In this document: positions 18,126-27,279 of the stretch, piece by piece
How the letters are laid out: each line of letters opens with the position of its first letter
How positions within the stretch are numbered: the stretch's first letter is position 1
NCBI RefSeq assembly: GCF_017603965.1
Contig: NZ_CP071955.1
Span: 3,038,001-3,102,000, forward strand
Length of the DNA: 64,000 bases
Direction of reading: 5' to 3'
From: Xanthomonas fragariae
Lineage (GTDB): Bacteria > Pseudomonadota > Gammaproteobacteria > Xanthomonadales > Xanthomonadaceae
Program-made: the position numbers and the translations under genes
Notes under the pieces: generated by a model
Database searches by the model: none
What the model saw: the letters and a program-made list of their open reading frames with translations, nothing else
What the model was told of the DNA's origin: nothing

Positions 18126-18874
18126 CAGTAGCCTCGGCCCCAGGCCAGTTCATAAGCGCGATGCAGGCGCTCATAGTCTTTGTCGACCTCGTCGCGGCTG
18201 CGATTGCCGCGCAGCTTCAACAGCGAGCGATGCAGACGCTTTAGATTGCCCTCACGCCAGCGCGTGGCCGGAATGCGCAGCACGCCGCGATCGAAATCGA
18301 TCAACCAGCCATGCCCGCCGGCATCGAACAAGATGTTGTGCGCATTGAGATCTGCGTGATCCAGACCGGCCCGATGGAAACGCACGATCAACCGCCCGGT
18401 CTCTTCCCAGGGCGCGCCACGCCCGGCGACCTGCGCGTGATCGGCGAGCGAGCGCACGTTTTCCAGGCGCTCCATCAACAACGCGGCGCGATAGCTCACA
18501 CCTTCGCGCAGATAGCACGCACCCAAGGGACGCGGTACCGGCAACTTGCGCTGCAGTAGTTCGCGCATCAGCCGGAACTCGGCAAAACTGCGCGTGCGCC
18601 CCGCCCCTTTCCACAGATAGCGATCGCGGCTGATGCGCGCGGCCATGCCGCCACGCAGATACTGCCGCAACACGCTATGGCCGAACGGCGCGTCGACAAA
18701 CCACGCCCCTCCACGCCCGCCTTCATCGACCGGCCGTGCCCTGTCGCCCCAAGATTGCGGCGAAAACAGGCTGGCGTCGGCTTGCCGCAGCCGTTCGCGG
18801 TCGAACAGAATGGCGCCATAGTCGCGGCCTTCGCGGCACGGCGTCAGCGCTTCAGTGGCGTCGAAAGCAACCAT
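18125..18874 (-). CDS. kdkA: 3-deoxy-D-manno-octulosonic acid kinase KdkA
   Basis: A 249-aa lipopolysaccharide-kinase-fold protein with the kinase motif [13 protein letters not shown] (~193-205) and DFDRG metal-binding loop. It phosphorylates Kdo at O-4 in the inner LPS core at the cytoplasmic membrane. It starts the leftward operon and is divergent from a heptosyltransferase 20 nt away, a pairing that fits LPS-core assembly. Confidence 0.92.
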   Translation of the reverse strand: MVAFDATEALTPCREGRDYGAILFDRERLRQADASLFSPQSWGDRARPVDEGGRGGAWFVDAPFGHSVLRQYLRGGMAARISRDRYLWKGAGRTRSFAEFRLMRELLQRKLPVPRPLGACYLREGVSYRAALLMERLENVRSLADHAQVAGRGAPWEETGRLIVRFHRAGLDHADLNAHNILFDAGGHGWLIDFDRGVLRIPATRWREGNLKRLHRSLLKLRGNRSRDEVDKDYERLHRAYELAWGRGY

Positions 18875-18894
18875 CTATCGAGTCTAACAACACC

Positions 18895-19944
18895 ATGGCT
18901 TCTACGCCCGCTTCGTTATGCCTGCTGCGCCTGTCTGCCCTGGGCGACGTCACCCACGTGGTGCCGCTGGTGCGCACGTTGCGGGCGGGCTTTCCCGCAA
19001 CGCAGGTGCATTGGATCATCGACAAGGCAGGTCTGAAGTTGCTCGACGGCCTGCCCGGCGTGACTTTCCATGCCTACGACAAGCGCACTGGCGTGGCCGG
19101 CATGCGCGCATTGCGCCAGTCATTGGCACCGCTGGGCCGCTTCGATGCGTTGCTGCAGATGCAGGTGGCGTTGCGCGCCAACGTGCTGTCGGCGTTCGTG
19201 CCGGCGCAGCGACGCATCGGCTATGACCGCAGCCGTTCCAAGGATCTACATGGCTTATTCGTCGACGAGCGCATCGCCGATCGCCCCGGCATCCACGTGC
19301 TCGACGCCATCGGCAGCTTCGCCGAACCGCTGGGCCTGACCCAGACCCAGGTGCGCTGGGACCTGCCGGTACCGGACGATGCACACCGCTGGGCGCACGC
19401 GCAGTGGGACGACGATGGACGCCCGGTGCTGATGATTTCGCCGTGCTCCAGTCATGCACGTCGCAACTGGTATCCCGACCGCCATGCCGCCCTGGCCGAC
19501 CATGTTGCCGCGCAAGGCTGGCGGATCGTGCTGTGCGGTGGTCGCAGCGAACTGGAGCGCAGCACCGCCAACGCCATCGTTGCAGCAGCCCGTACGCCGA
19601 TACTGGATCTGGTCGGCAAGGACACGCTCAAGCAGTTGCCTGCCCTGCTCGCCCGCGCCGATCTGGTCGTCACACCGGATTCCGGACCGATGCATATCGC
19701 CAACGCGATGGGCCGCAAGGTGCTTGGCCTGCATGCGGCCAGCAATCCGTTGCGCAGCGGCCCGTATTCGGATGTGCGCTATTGCGTGAATCGTTACGAC
19801 GCGGCGGCGCGCAAGCATCTGGGCAAGCCGGCCGACCAGTTGAAGTGGGGCAGCAAGATCGAATTCGACGATGTGATGTCGCTGATCAGCGTGGACGATG
19901 CGATTGCCGCCTTCGAGCGTTATCGCGCCGATCGTCTGCGCTGA
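18895..19944 (+). CDS. Glycosyltransferase family 9 (LPS heptosyltransferase)
   Basis: 349 aa from the ATG at 18895. The N-terminal LRLSALGDVTHVVPLVRTL and the C-terminal DLVVTPDSGPMHIANAMG (ADP-heptose-binding region) are GT9 signatures. It adds heptose to the inner core of LPS. Divergent from kdkA. WaaC versus WaaF cannot be settled here, so no symbol is given. Confidence 0.9.
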   Translation: MASTPASLCLLRLSALGDVTHVVPLVRTLRAGFPATQVHWIIDKAGLKLLDGLPGVTFHAYDKRTGVAGMRALRQSLAPLGRFDALLQMQVALRANVLSAFVPAQRRIGYDRSRSKDLHGLFVDERIADRPGIHVLDAIGSFAEPLGLTQTQVRWDLPVPDDAHRWAHAQWDDDGRPVLMISPCSSHARRNWYPDRHAALADHVAAQGWRIVLCGGRSELERSTANAIVAAARTPILDLVGKDTLKQLPALLARADLVVTPDSGPMHIANAMGRKVLGLHAASNPLRSGPYSDVRYCVNRYDAAARKHLGKPADQLKWGSKIEFDDVMSLISVDDAIAAFERYRADRLR

Positions 19945-20163
19945 GCGTTGGCGAACGGTTCCTCGTCCGAATGCTCGCTCAGCCCGTTGAGCAAGCCACG
20001 CGCGTAGCGCCGCTGCTCATCCGCTCTGGGACAAACTGCGCAGCACGCAGTCGTCAGATGGTCGCAAGAAGCAGGAGCAGCAACTTCGGTGCATCGAAAA
20101 CATACCGTTCCGAGTACCTATCGTGCTGGCCTGACGGCGCCTCAATCGGCCCGCCCGCCGCTG

Positions 20164-20568
20164 TCAGGAGCCAGTGGCGCGGTAGTCCTGATACGACTTC
20201 TCTTCCACATACGACGAACCCAGCGCCAGATTGATCTGTTTCTTGATGCGCGCGCGTTTGTCGTTTTCGATGTAGACACTGCGCGCCAGCTGCACGAAAG
20301 CATCGTCGAACATCTGCGCCTGTTCCTTGAGGCGGAGGTCGTCCTCGATCACCCACAGCCGCTCGTTGACTGCCTTGAGCTCGGCGCGCAGACGGACGAT
20401 GTCGTGACCGGCGGCCGGATGCGCCATCCAGCTGGTTTCCAACGCGGACAACTCGTTGCGCACATTGGTCAGCTTGGTCGGGTCGCTAATGCGCTCGGAC
20501 TTGATCTGCAAGATCGCGATCTTGTCGAGCAGCTCACCAAAGGACACGGGCACCAGAATCTCGGACAT
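20164..20568 (-). CDS. DUF6165 family protein
   Basis: A 134-aa soluble, mostly helical protein (MSEILVPVSFGELLDKIAIL … KRARIKKQINLALGSSYVEEKSY). GGAGG sits 7 nt before the ATG. The family is found near glycan and LPS genes. No catalytic motif is evident and function is unknown. Confidence 0.8.
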   Translation of the reverse strand: MSEILVPVSFGELLDKIAILQIKSERISDPTKLTNVRNELSALETSWMAHPAAGHDIVRLRAELKAVNERLWVIEDDLRLKEQAQMFDDAFVQLARSVYIENDKRARIKKQINLALGSSYVEEKSYQDYRATGS

Positions 20569-20636
20569 GACAGGCCTCCAACGGATATCGAGCGGATTGT
20601 AGTCATCGCAGCAGCGACTGACTGCGACACATAAAC

Positions 20637-20661
20637 AAAAGCCCCCTTGCGGGGGCTGATG
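20637..20661. terminator. Intrinsic terminator hairpin
   Basis: AAAAGCCCCC-TTGC-GGGGGCT lies between the DUF6165 gene and tRNA-Ser. Read leftward it ends tRNA-Ser transcription with the run TTTTGTTT. Confidence 0.75.
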
Positions 20662-20725
20662 CGCATCAGGCGACGTTGCTACCGGCGAAACTCACGCGGC
20701 AGCGACACAATTCGTCGTCTCAATC

Positions 20726-20816
20726 TGGCGGAGAGGGGGGGATTCGAACCCCCGAGGCGCTATAAACGCCTGCCTGATTTCGAGTCAGGTACATTCAACC
20801 GCTCTGCCACCTCTCC
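20726..20816 (-). tRNA. tRNA-Ser(CGA)
   Basis: A class II tRNA. The acceptor stem GGAGAGG/CCTCTCC is followed by G and an encoded CCA. The anticodon loop CTGACTCGAAATCAG gives anticodon CGA (complement of 20780-20782). A long variable arm (GGCAGGCGTTTATAGCGCC) and the T-loop GGTTCGAATCC complete it. It reads UCG serine codons, common in this GC-rich genome. No integrated element lies at its 3' end. Confidence 0.97.
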
Positions 20817-21013
20817 AGATAGTCCCCATTGCACTTGGGCCGAGAATCATACGAGCACACGCGCCAAGCCACAAGCGGCCTGGGCTAGCGTCAGCACGGT
20901 CGGCGTTCGGCCGGGCGTGAACCGGCACTACGACACCTGCCAGCGGTCTGTTGCCGCTGGCAGGTCGGGCCGCGATGATGGTGACGCATCTTCCTCCTTG
21001 GCGACTTGGCCCC

Positions 21014-21718
21014 ATGCTCGAATTCGGACACCTCACCCACGTCGGCCTGCGCCGTGACCTCAACGAGGACACGTACTACGGCGACAGCGAGCTGGGACTG
21101 TGGCTGGTGGCCGACGGCATGGGCGGGCACGCCTGCGGCGAAGTCGCCAGCGCCCTGGCCCGCGAAACCATCGTGCGCGAAGTGCGCGCCGGCACCCAAC
21201 TTGCCCAGGCGGTGCGCATCGCCGACGAAGAAATCATCAAGGCCTCGCGCCGCTGCAACGACACCTTGCCGATGGGCACCACCGTGGTGGCTGCACGCGT
21301 ACTGGGCCAGCGCTTCGAAGTGGCCTGGGTCGGCGACAGCCGCGCCTATCTGTGGCGCGACGGGCGTCTGGCGCAGCTGAGCCAGGACCATAGTTATGTG
21401 CAAGAACTCATCGCCCAGGGCACGCTCACCAGCGAGCAGGCGCGCGCGCATCCGCACCGCAGTGTGGTGACGCAGGCGCTGGGCGTGACCAATCCGGCTC
21501 ATCTCAATGTCGCCACCATGCAGGGCGAACTCAAATCCGGCATGCAGCTGCTGTTATGCAGCGACGGCCTGACCGAAGAAGTGGACGATGCGGACATCGC
21601 GGCAACCTTGTCGCAGGCCGATTGCAGTGCGCAGGAGTGTGTCGAATGTCTGGTCGCCGCGGCGTTGGATGGCGGCGGCTCGGACAACATCACCGCGATC
21701 CTGGTGCGCAGTTACTAG
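21014..21718 (+). CDS. PP2C-family serine/threonine phosphatase
   Basis: 234 aa from MLEFGHLTHVGLRRDLNED. All PP2C metal and catalytic motifs are in order: GLRRDLNEDTYY, VADGMGGHACGE, VGDSRAYLW, CSDGLTEEVDD and GGSDNITAIL. A single cytosolic domain, probably opposing a Ser/Thr kinase. The last base of its TAG stop is the first base of a degenerate MITE, so the mobile repeat abuts or supplies the stop. Confidence 0.92.
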   Translation: MLEFGHLTHVGLRRDLNEDTYYGDSELGLWLVADGMGGHACGEVASALARETIVREVRAGTQLAQAVRIADEEIIKASRRCNDTLPMGTTVVAARVLGQRFEVAWVGDSRAYLWRDGRLAQLSQDHSYVQELIAQGTLTSEQARAHPHRSVVTQALGVTNPAHLNVATMQGELKSGMQLLLCSDGLTEEVDDADIAATLSQADCSAQECVECLVAAALDGGGSDNITAILVRSY

Positions 21719-21854
21719 AGCGGTGATCGAAACCACCGCGCTGCGCTGATTGTGCGCGGCCAATGCTCGAAACCGGCATGTACCTGTCGACCAGTCCGGC
21801 ATCGATGCGCCTTCTACAGCCACGTGACGACTGCTCGCTACTTGTTAGCCACTC
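21718..21854 (-). repeat. Degenerate MITE (copy 5) of the IS5-family element
   Basis: Starts GAGCGG and ends TTGTTAGCCACTC. The inner parts GCTCGAAACCGGCATGTACC and CGACTGCTCGCTAC match the inverse of the intact MITEs at 25889 and 57360. The left terminal repeat is eroded after GAGCGG. Orientation is opposite to the other copies. Confidence 0.65.
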
Positions 21855-21991
21855 TGAGCGACGGCAAGTAGCCAGTCGGGCGATAAGCTTCAGTGCTTGA
21901 GGCATGCAGCAACCGAAGTGGCGGGCGACACATGCCAATTTCCAGCATGCACAGCCACTCTCCAACGTCGGCGCCGTCCTCCACTAGCGCC

Positions 21992-22726
21992 CTACCCTGC
22001 GACAGCGACGTCTTCGGCCGGTTCGTCCCACAACGCACGCCCAGCCTTCTTGCGCAACTGCGCCAGACGCGCCTCATGCGCCTGCGACTCCGAAGCGGTC
22101 ACCGCCACGCGCGGGCGCGGCAACAACAGCGACGGATCGAAGGTGATCGCACTGCTGCCGTCTTCGTTGATCTGGCCGGAATCGGCGCTAGCGAAGCCGA
22201 TTTCTTCCTGCCCCGAGGTCAGCGCGATATACACATCGGCCAGGATCTGCGCATCGAGCAAGGCGCCGTGCAACTGGCGATGCGAGTTGTCCACGCCCAG
22301 GCGCTTGCACAAGGCATCCAGCGAATTGCGCTGCCCCGGATAGCGCTCGCGCGCCATCATCAAGGTATCGATCACCGTCGCGCGCTCGATGATGCGCCCG
22401 TAGTTATCGCCTATCAGCGCCAGTTCGTTGTCCAGAAAGCCCAAGTCGAACGCGGCGTTGTGGATGATCAACTCCGCGCCGTCGATGTACGCCAGGAATT
22501 CGTCGACTACCTCTGCAAACACGGGCTTGTCGGCCAGGAATTCCAGGGTCAACCCGGTCACTTCCTGCGCGCCGGGCTCGAAATCGCAATCGGGCTTCAA
22601 ATAACGGTGGAAGTTGTTGCCGCTCGGGCGCCGCTCCAGCAGCTCCACCGCACCGATTTCGACGACGCGGTTGCCCTTGCGCCATTCCAGGCCGGTGGTT
22701 TCGGTATCGAGAATGATCTGACGCAT
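21992..22726 (-). CDS. dnaQ: DNA polymerase III epsilon subunit (proofreading exonuclease)
   Basis: A 244-aa DnaQ with ExoI ILDTETTGLE (~4-13), ExoII HNAAFDLGFLDNEL and ExoIII HGALLDAQILADVY. A short C-terminal tail binds the alpha subunit. It removes misincorporated nucleotides during replication. The gene order mltD-gloB-yafS-rnhA-dnaQ is the same block as in E. coli. Confidence 0.95.
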   Translation of the reverse strand: MRQIILDTETTGLEWRKGNRVVEIGAVELLERRPSGNNFHRYLKPDCDFEPGAQEVTGLTLEFLADKPVFAEVVDEFLAYIDGAELIIHNAAFDLGFLDNELALIGDNYGRIIERATVIDTLMMARERYPGQRNSLDALCKRLGVDNSHRQLHGALLDAQILADVYIALTSGQEEIGFASADSGQINEDGSSAITFDPSLLLPRPRVAVTASESQAHEARLAQLRKKAGRALWDEPAEDVAVAG

Positions 22727-22738
22727 GAATCCTCTTGC

Positions 22739-23191
22739 TTACGCTGTTGCGCTACCAGCGCGCTGGGCGATGGCTTGGTTACGGGCAAGCACGTCGACGC
22801 GCTCGTTGTCCGGGTCGCCGTTGTGGCCCTTCACCCACCGCCAATCGATGCTGTGACGTTGCGTGGCTGCATACAGCCGCTCCCACAGCTCGCGGTTCTT
22901 GACCGGGTCGCCGCCAGATGTTTTCCAGTTGCGCCGCACCCAGCCGGTCATCCACTCGGTGATGCCTTGGCGCACGTATTGCGAGTCGGTGTGCAGCACG
23001 ATCTGGCACGGCTCGGTCAGCGTTTCCAGCGCCATGATCGCCGCCATCAACTCCATGCGGTTATTGGTGGAATTGGGCTCGCCGCCGGCCAGTTCCTTTT
23101 CGCGGCCGTTGTAACGCAACAAGGCCGCCCAACCGCCCGGCCCGGGATTGCCAAGGCAGGAGCCATCGGTATGCACTTCAATTGATTTCAT
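22739..23191 (-). CDS. rnhA: Ribonuclease HI
   Basis: 150 aa from [20 protein letters not shown]. The acidic catalytic residues lie in [13 protein letters not shown] and HTDSQYV, with the basic protrusion [14 protein letters not shown] and the [17 protein letters not shown] helix. It degrades RNA in RNA-DNA hybrids. The start at 23191 gives the standard length. It ends 12 nt before dnaQ. Confidence 0.95.
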   Translation of the reverse strand: MKSIEVHTDGSCLGNPGPGGWAALLRYNGREKELAGGEPNSTNNRMELMAAIMALETLTEPCQIVLHTDSQYVRQGITEWMTGWVRRNWKTSGGDPVKNRELWERLYAATQRHSIDWRWVKGHNGDPDNERVDVLARNQAIAQRAGSATA

Positions 23192-23218
23192 CAGCTTCCA
23201 TTGTTGCAAGTGGGCAGG

Positions 23219-23875
23219 TCAGATCGTGGCCACCGGTTGCGGCCAGCGCGAAGGTAGTGCGATCGGTGCTGGACCGATCGCGGCGGCGGTGCGCTTTTCC
23301 ACTTCAAGTAGGTACACCGCGCGCCAGGGTGCGCTGTCAGGGTCGGTGGAGCCGCGCCCGGTGCGCCAGATCGGCCCCAGGTAACGCTCCGTCTCCACGC
23401 TTTGCAGACCGGCGCGCTGCGCCAACGAGCGCCAGCGATCCGGGCGCAAGGCGACCGGCCCGCGCCGCGCCCAGCGAAAGCGGTACGGGCTCAGTGGATT
23501 GAGCGTAAACAGCCACAGGCGACCACCCGGCATCAGCAGCCGCTCGCATTCGGCCAGAAATTCGGCCGCACCGGCAATCACAGCATGCTGCACCACGATT
23601 GCCTGCAGGCTTTCGGTCGGCAACGGAAACGGAATGGCGCAACGCGCATCGCCAGCAAAGCGCCCGGCACTGCGATACAGCCGCAGACCGCGCCCCTGCA
23701 GCGCCTCGCGCGCGGGCATTTCGGTGGTCGGCGTCAACCACAACCAGGGTTGCGATGGACGTGTCTGCAGCGCCTCCAGCGCCAATCGGCGCTCCAGCTG
23801 GAGCAAGCTGCGTCCTGCACCGGTCTCAAACCACGATGAGACGCCAGCTTGACGGGAGAATGACATGGCATGCAT
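23219..23875 (-). CDS. SAM-dependent methyltransferase (YafS-like)
   Basis: ~218 aa. A Methyltransf_11-type fold; the SAM loop region is eroded or unusual, but AIVVQHAVIAGAAEFLAECERLLMPGGRLWLFTLNPLSPYRFRW is the typical motif II/post-II region. The position between gloB and rnhA equals that of E. coli yafS. Divergent from gloB by 12 nt. Starts at 23875 or 23866 (MSFS) are both possible. Substrate unknown. Confidence 0.85.
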   Translation of the reverse strand: MHAMSFSRQAGVSSWFETGAGRSLLQLERRLALEALQTRPSQPWLWLTPTTEMPAREALQGRGLRLYRSAGRFAGDARCAIPFPLPTESLQAIVVQHAVIAGAAEFLAECERLLMPGGRLWLFTLNPLSPYRFRWARRGPVALRPDRWRSLAQRAGLQSVETERYLGPIWRTGRGSTDPDSAPWRAVYLLEVEKRTAAAIGPAPIALPSRWPQPVATI

Positions 23876-23887
23876 GGTCCCAATTCT

Positions 23888-24655
23888 ATGCGACTGATCG
23901 CCCTGCCCGCATTCGAAGACAACTACATCTGGGCGCTGGTCGCTGCGGATGGCCGCACGGTCATCGTCGATCCTGGTCGAGCCGAGCCAGTCTTCGCCGC
24001 TGCAGAACGAGAAGGACTCATTCCCAGCGCAGTCCTGCTGACCCACCACCATGCCGACCACATCGGCGGCGTAGCGGGGTTACAGCAACGATGGCCAAGC
24101 CTTGCACTGTTCGGCCCTGCAGACGAGCGCATTCCCGCAGACGCCCATCAGGTTGGCCAGGGCGAACGCTTGAGTTTGCTTGGCAACCGGTTCGAGGTGC
24201 TGGAAGTCCCGGGCCATACCCGCAGTCATATCGCGTTCGTCACCGACGGCCTTCTGTTCAGCGGTGATACCCTGTTCAGCTTAGGCTGTGGGCGGATGTT
24301 CGAAGGTACAGCTCCTCAGATGTTCGACTCGCTGCAGCGCCTGGCCTCCCTGCCCGGCCAAATGCGTGTGTGTTGCGGCCACGAATACACGTTGGCCAAT
24401 GCGGCCTTTGCACTGCACGTCGATCCCACCAACGCTGCCTTGCAGCGCCGTCAACAGGAAGCCCAGGCCATGCGTCGTGCAGCCCGTCCCACCCTACCGA
24501 TTTCGCTGAAGAGTGAGCTGGACACCAATCCGTTCTTACGCACCAACAGCCCCGCAATACGCGCCGCAGTCGCACCGCGCGCAGCTGGCGCACTTTCCTT
24601 AGAAGTAGATGTTTTTGCCGAACTTCGGCGCTGGAAAGACGAATTTCGCGCATGA
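23888..24655 (+). CDS. gloB: Hydroxyacylglutathione hydrolase (glyoxalase II)
   Basis: 255 aa with the metal motif THHHADHIGG (~54-63), GHTRSHIAF, FSGDTLFSLGCGRMFEG and CGHEYT. It hydrolyses S-lactoylglutathione in methylglyoxal detoxification. The TGA overlaps the mltD start (ATGA). Confidence 0.95.
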   Translation: MRLIALPAFEDNYIWALVAADGRTVIVDPGRAEPVFAAAEREGLIPSAVLLTHHHADHIGGVAGLQQRWPSLALFGPADERIPADAHQVGQGERLSLLGNRFEVLEVPGHTRSHIAFVTDGLLFSGDTLFSLGCGRMFEGTAPQMFDSLQRLASLPGQMRVCCGHEYTLANAAFALHVDPTNAALQRRQQEAQAMRRAARPTLPISLKSELDTNPFLRTNSPAIRAAVAPRAAGALSLEVDVFAELRRWKDEFRA

Positions 24656-25833
24656 AGCGCCTGCTTCTGGCAGTGCTGGCTGCGTGCGCAGCCGTTGCAC
24701 CGGCAGCCGCATCGTCAAACAACGCAAGGCGCCCCGAAGCCGCGGACGGCTCCACGACACCGATCACCGCACCCGGCGTGCGCAACGGACGGGAGATTTT
24801 CTCGTCGTTTCTGGATGGTCGCGCCGATCCTGGCTGCGGCAGCGAGCACAACGACACCCGCTGGGAACACGATTTCTCGCGTGCCCCGGCTCGCTTGGCT
24901 GATGGTGCGCAGGATGTCCTGCCGCTGTTCGGCTATGTGGTCGATGAACTGCGCGCAGCCGACATGCCGACCGAATTTGCGCTGATTCCGTTTGTCGAAA
25001 GCGGCTACCGCCCAGGCGCCCGCAACGGTGGCGGCCCTGCCGGCCTGTGGCAGTTCATCGCCACTACCGCACGCAACCATCATGTACCGGTCGGCGCGCA
25101 ATACGATGGCCGCCTGTCGGCCGTGGATTCCACCACCGCGGCGGTGCGTTATCTCAAAACGCTGTACGGCATGTTCGGCGGCGACTGGCGCATGGCGCTG
25201 ATGGCCTACAACGCTGGCGAGTACCGTGTACTGCAAGCGATGCGCACCGCCGGCATGAACGCGCAGAACGCCCGATCGTCCGAACTGCCTGGCATGTCCA
25301 AGGTCACCTACGAATATGTGGAAAAGCTGCATGCGCTGGCGTGCGTGCTCGATCACGCGCAACAACACGGCAACCTGCTGACCTCGCTGGATCGCCCAGT
25401 CCCGGTACTCACCAAACACGCCCTGCCGGCCGGGACCAGCCTCAATGCCTGGGCCGGAGAACGCGCGATCGAGCCGCAACTGCTTGCCCGGCTGAATCCC
25501 GCCCTGGCCGGCGTGCGCGCCGCGCCGCGTGGTGTGCATGTGCTCGCTCCGATCGCACAAGCGCAGCCAGGATCAGCCAACGCCGTTGTCGCATCGGCTG
25601 ATCTGGGCAGGATTATCGACACCAACGATGCGGCCCCGACGGTCGTTGCGACGTCAACCTCCAAGGCCTCGACGTCTCAGGCACGGACCCACACCGTTCG
25701 CAACGGCGAGTCCGCCTGGACCATTGCACGTCGCTACGGCGTCACCGTGACGACGCTGCTCGCCAGCAATGGCCTGGACAAGCGCGCAGTTCTCAAGCCA
25801 GGCATGGTGCTGTCGTTCGACGGCATGCCTTGA
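24652..25833 (+). CDS. mltD: Membrane-bound lytic murein transglycosylase D (SLT + LysM)
   Basis: 393 aa. Signal peptide MKRLLLAVLAACAAVAPAAA without an obvious lipobox. The SLT domain has the catalytic glutamate in FALIPFVESGYRPGARNGGGPAGLWQF and the MAYNAGEYRV block. One C-terminal LysM (HTVRNGESAWTIARRYGVTVTTLLASNGL, ~346-375) binds peptidoglycan. It cleaves the MurNAc-GlcNAc bond in the periplasm. Shorter than E. coli MltD, which has two LysMs. Confidence 0.92.
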   Translation: MKRLLLAVLAACAAVAPAAASSNNARRPEAADGSTTPITAPGVRNGREIFSSFLDGRADPGCGSEHNDTRWEHDFSRAPARLADGAQDVLPLFGYVVDELRAADMPTEFALIPFVESGYRPGARNGGGPAGLWQFIATTARNHHVPVGAQYDGRLSAVDSTTAAVRYLKTLYGMFGGDWRMALMAYNAGEYRVLQAMRTAGMNAQNARSSELPGMSKVTYEYVEKLHALACVLDHAQQHGNLLTSLDRPVPVLTKHALPAGTSLNAWAGERAIEPQLLARLNPALAGVRAAPRGVHVLAPIAQAQPGSANAVVASADLGRIIDTNDAAPTVVATSTSKASTSQARTHTVRNGESAWTIARRYGVTVTTLLASNGLDKRAVLKPGMVLSFDGMP

Positions 25834-25888
25834 TTTAAGCGCGACCAGCGCACTGCTCGCCGTGTCGTTGCCCCGATTAGACTGAATA

Positions 25889-26030
25889 GAGCGGCTAACA
25901 AAACGTAGCGAGCAGTCGTCGGGTGGGTGCTGGCGGCGCGGAGGAACCGGAGTGCACGCGTGGTACATGCCGATTCCGAGCACCGGCCGCGCCAGCCTGG
26001 CGGTGAGCGCAGTCGTTTTGTTAGCCGCTC
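25889..26030 (+). repeat. MITE copy 1 (142 bp)
   Basis: GAGCGGCTAACAAAACGTAG … CGTTTTGTTAGCCGCTC gives 16-18 bp perfect terminal repeats identical to the ends of the 866-bp IS5-family elements, with an unrelated non-coding core. It lies between mltD and mutM. Flanks ATA/TTG do not match. Confidence 0.85.
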
Positions 26031-26230
26031 TTGGTCCGGACATTTGCTATATCTCAAGCATCCCTACGACCTGTCAGATGAAGCAGTCTGCGAACGGTGG
26101 CTGGAAAATCCGTATCGGCGAGGTCGTTTTCCAGAAAAGGCAATCGCATACTAGTTCAAGCGGATGCGGCGCATCCTGCGACATATTGATCGAGTCCCGT
26201 ACATGTCGGGTTGGCTGATTGGAGACGTAA

Positions 26231-27046
26231 ATGCCTGAACTTCCCGAAGTCGAAACCGCCTTGCGTGGCTTGTCGCCGCATCTGCTCGGGCAACGCATCC
26301 ATGGCGTCATCTTGCGGCGGCCGGACCTGCGCTGGCCGATTCCTGAGCAAATCGAGCGACTGCTTCCTGGCGCGACCATCACCAATCTGCGCCGTCGCGC
26401 CAAGTACTTATTAATTGATACAGATGCCGGAGGCAGTGCGTTGCTACACCTCGGGATGTCCGGAAGCCTGCGTGTGTTGTCTGGCGATACGTTGCCGCGT
26501 GCGCACGATCATGTGGATATCAGCCTGCAGAATGGGCGTGTGTTGCGTTTAAACGACCCACGCCGCTTCGGTTGTCTGTTGTGGCAATCCGATACCCAAA
26601 CCCATGAGTTGCTTGCCGCACTTGGTCCAGAACCATTATCCGATTCATTTACTGGCGATTATCTGCACGCGCTGGCGCGTGGTCGCCGTGCGGCAGTGAA
26701 AATCTTTCTGATGGACCAATCTGTTGTTGTAGGTGTTGGTAATATTTATGCTGCCGAGAGCCTGCATCGCGCGGGGGTCAGCCCGTTGCGAGAGGCTGGC
26801 AAGGTGTCGCTGGATCGCTATCGGCGCTTGGCTACGGCGGTGAAAGACATTCTGGGATATGCGATTGAGCGTGGTGGAACCACATTGCGGGATTTCATCA
26901 GTCCCGACGGTGCCCCTGGCTATTTCGAGCAGGAGCTCACGGTATATGGACGCGAAGGTGAACCTTGCAAGCAGTGCGGGCGCATGCTGCAGCACGCCAC
27001 GATCGGACAACGCGCAACCGTGTGGTGCGGTAGTTGCCAGCGGTAA
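26231..27046 (+). CDS. mutM: Formamidopyrimidine-DNA glycosylase
   Basis: 271 aa. The MPELPEVE N-terminus provides the catalytic Pro and Glu. The central H2TH region contains VGNIYAAESLHRAGV. The C-terminal zinc finger is CKQCG … CGSCQR. It removes 8-oxoguanine and Fapy lesions in base-excision repair. Intact and of normal length. Confidence 0.96.
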   Translation: MPELPEVETALRGLSPHLLGQRIHGVILRRPDLRWPIPEQIERLLPGATITNLRRRAKYLLIDTDAGGSALLHLGMSGSLRVLSGDTLPRAHDHVDISLQNGRVLRLNDPRRFGCLLWQSDTQTHELLAALGPEPLSDSFTGDYLHALARGRRAAVKIFLMDQSVVVGVGNIYAAESLHRAGVSPLREAGKVSLDRYRRLATAVKDILGYAIERGGTTLRDFISPDGAPGYFEQELTVYGREGEPCKQCGRMLQHATIGQRATVWCGSCQR

Positions 27047-27279
27047 AACCTTCAGGACAACGAGCTTGGCGAACCGGGCAACGCACCAGGTCTGACATCT
27101 GAAGCTGTGCTGCTTCCAAACTACTTGGAGCAGCTGCCAATACTTGGCGAGCGGTCATTAAATGGTTGCGGACAAGGCATAGTCATCGTTCTGTGCGATC
27201 TGTGCGAATGACAGATGCCGCATCAATCACCAACCCCGCGCTCTTGCAGCTGCATAGCGGCTTCTATTAGCTGCTCTAA

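Noticed and set aside
25889..26030. MITE repeats as CRISPR repeats or REP hairpins
   Set aside because: They are dispersed single copies with IS-like inverted ends and target duplications, not clustered short repeats with spacers.
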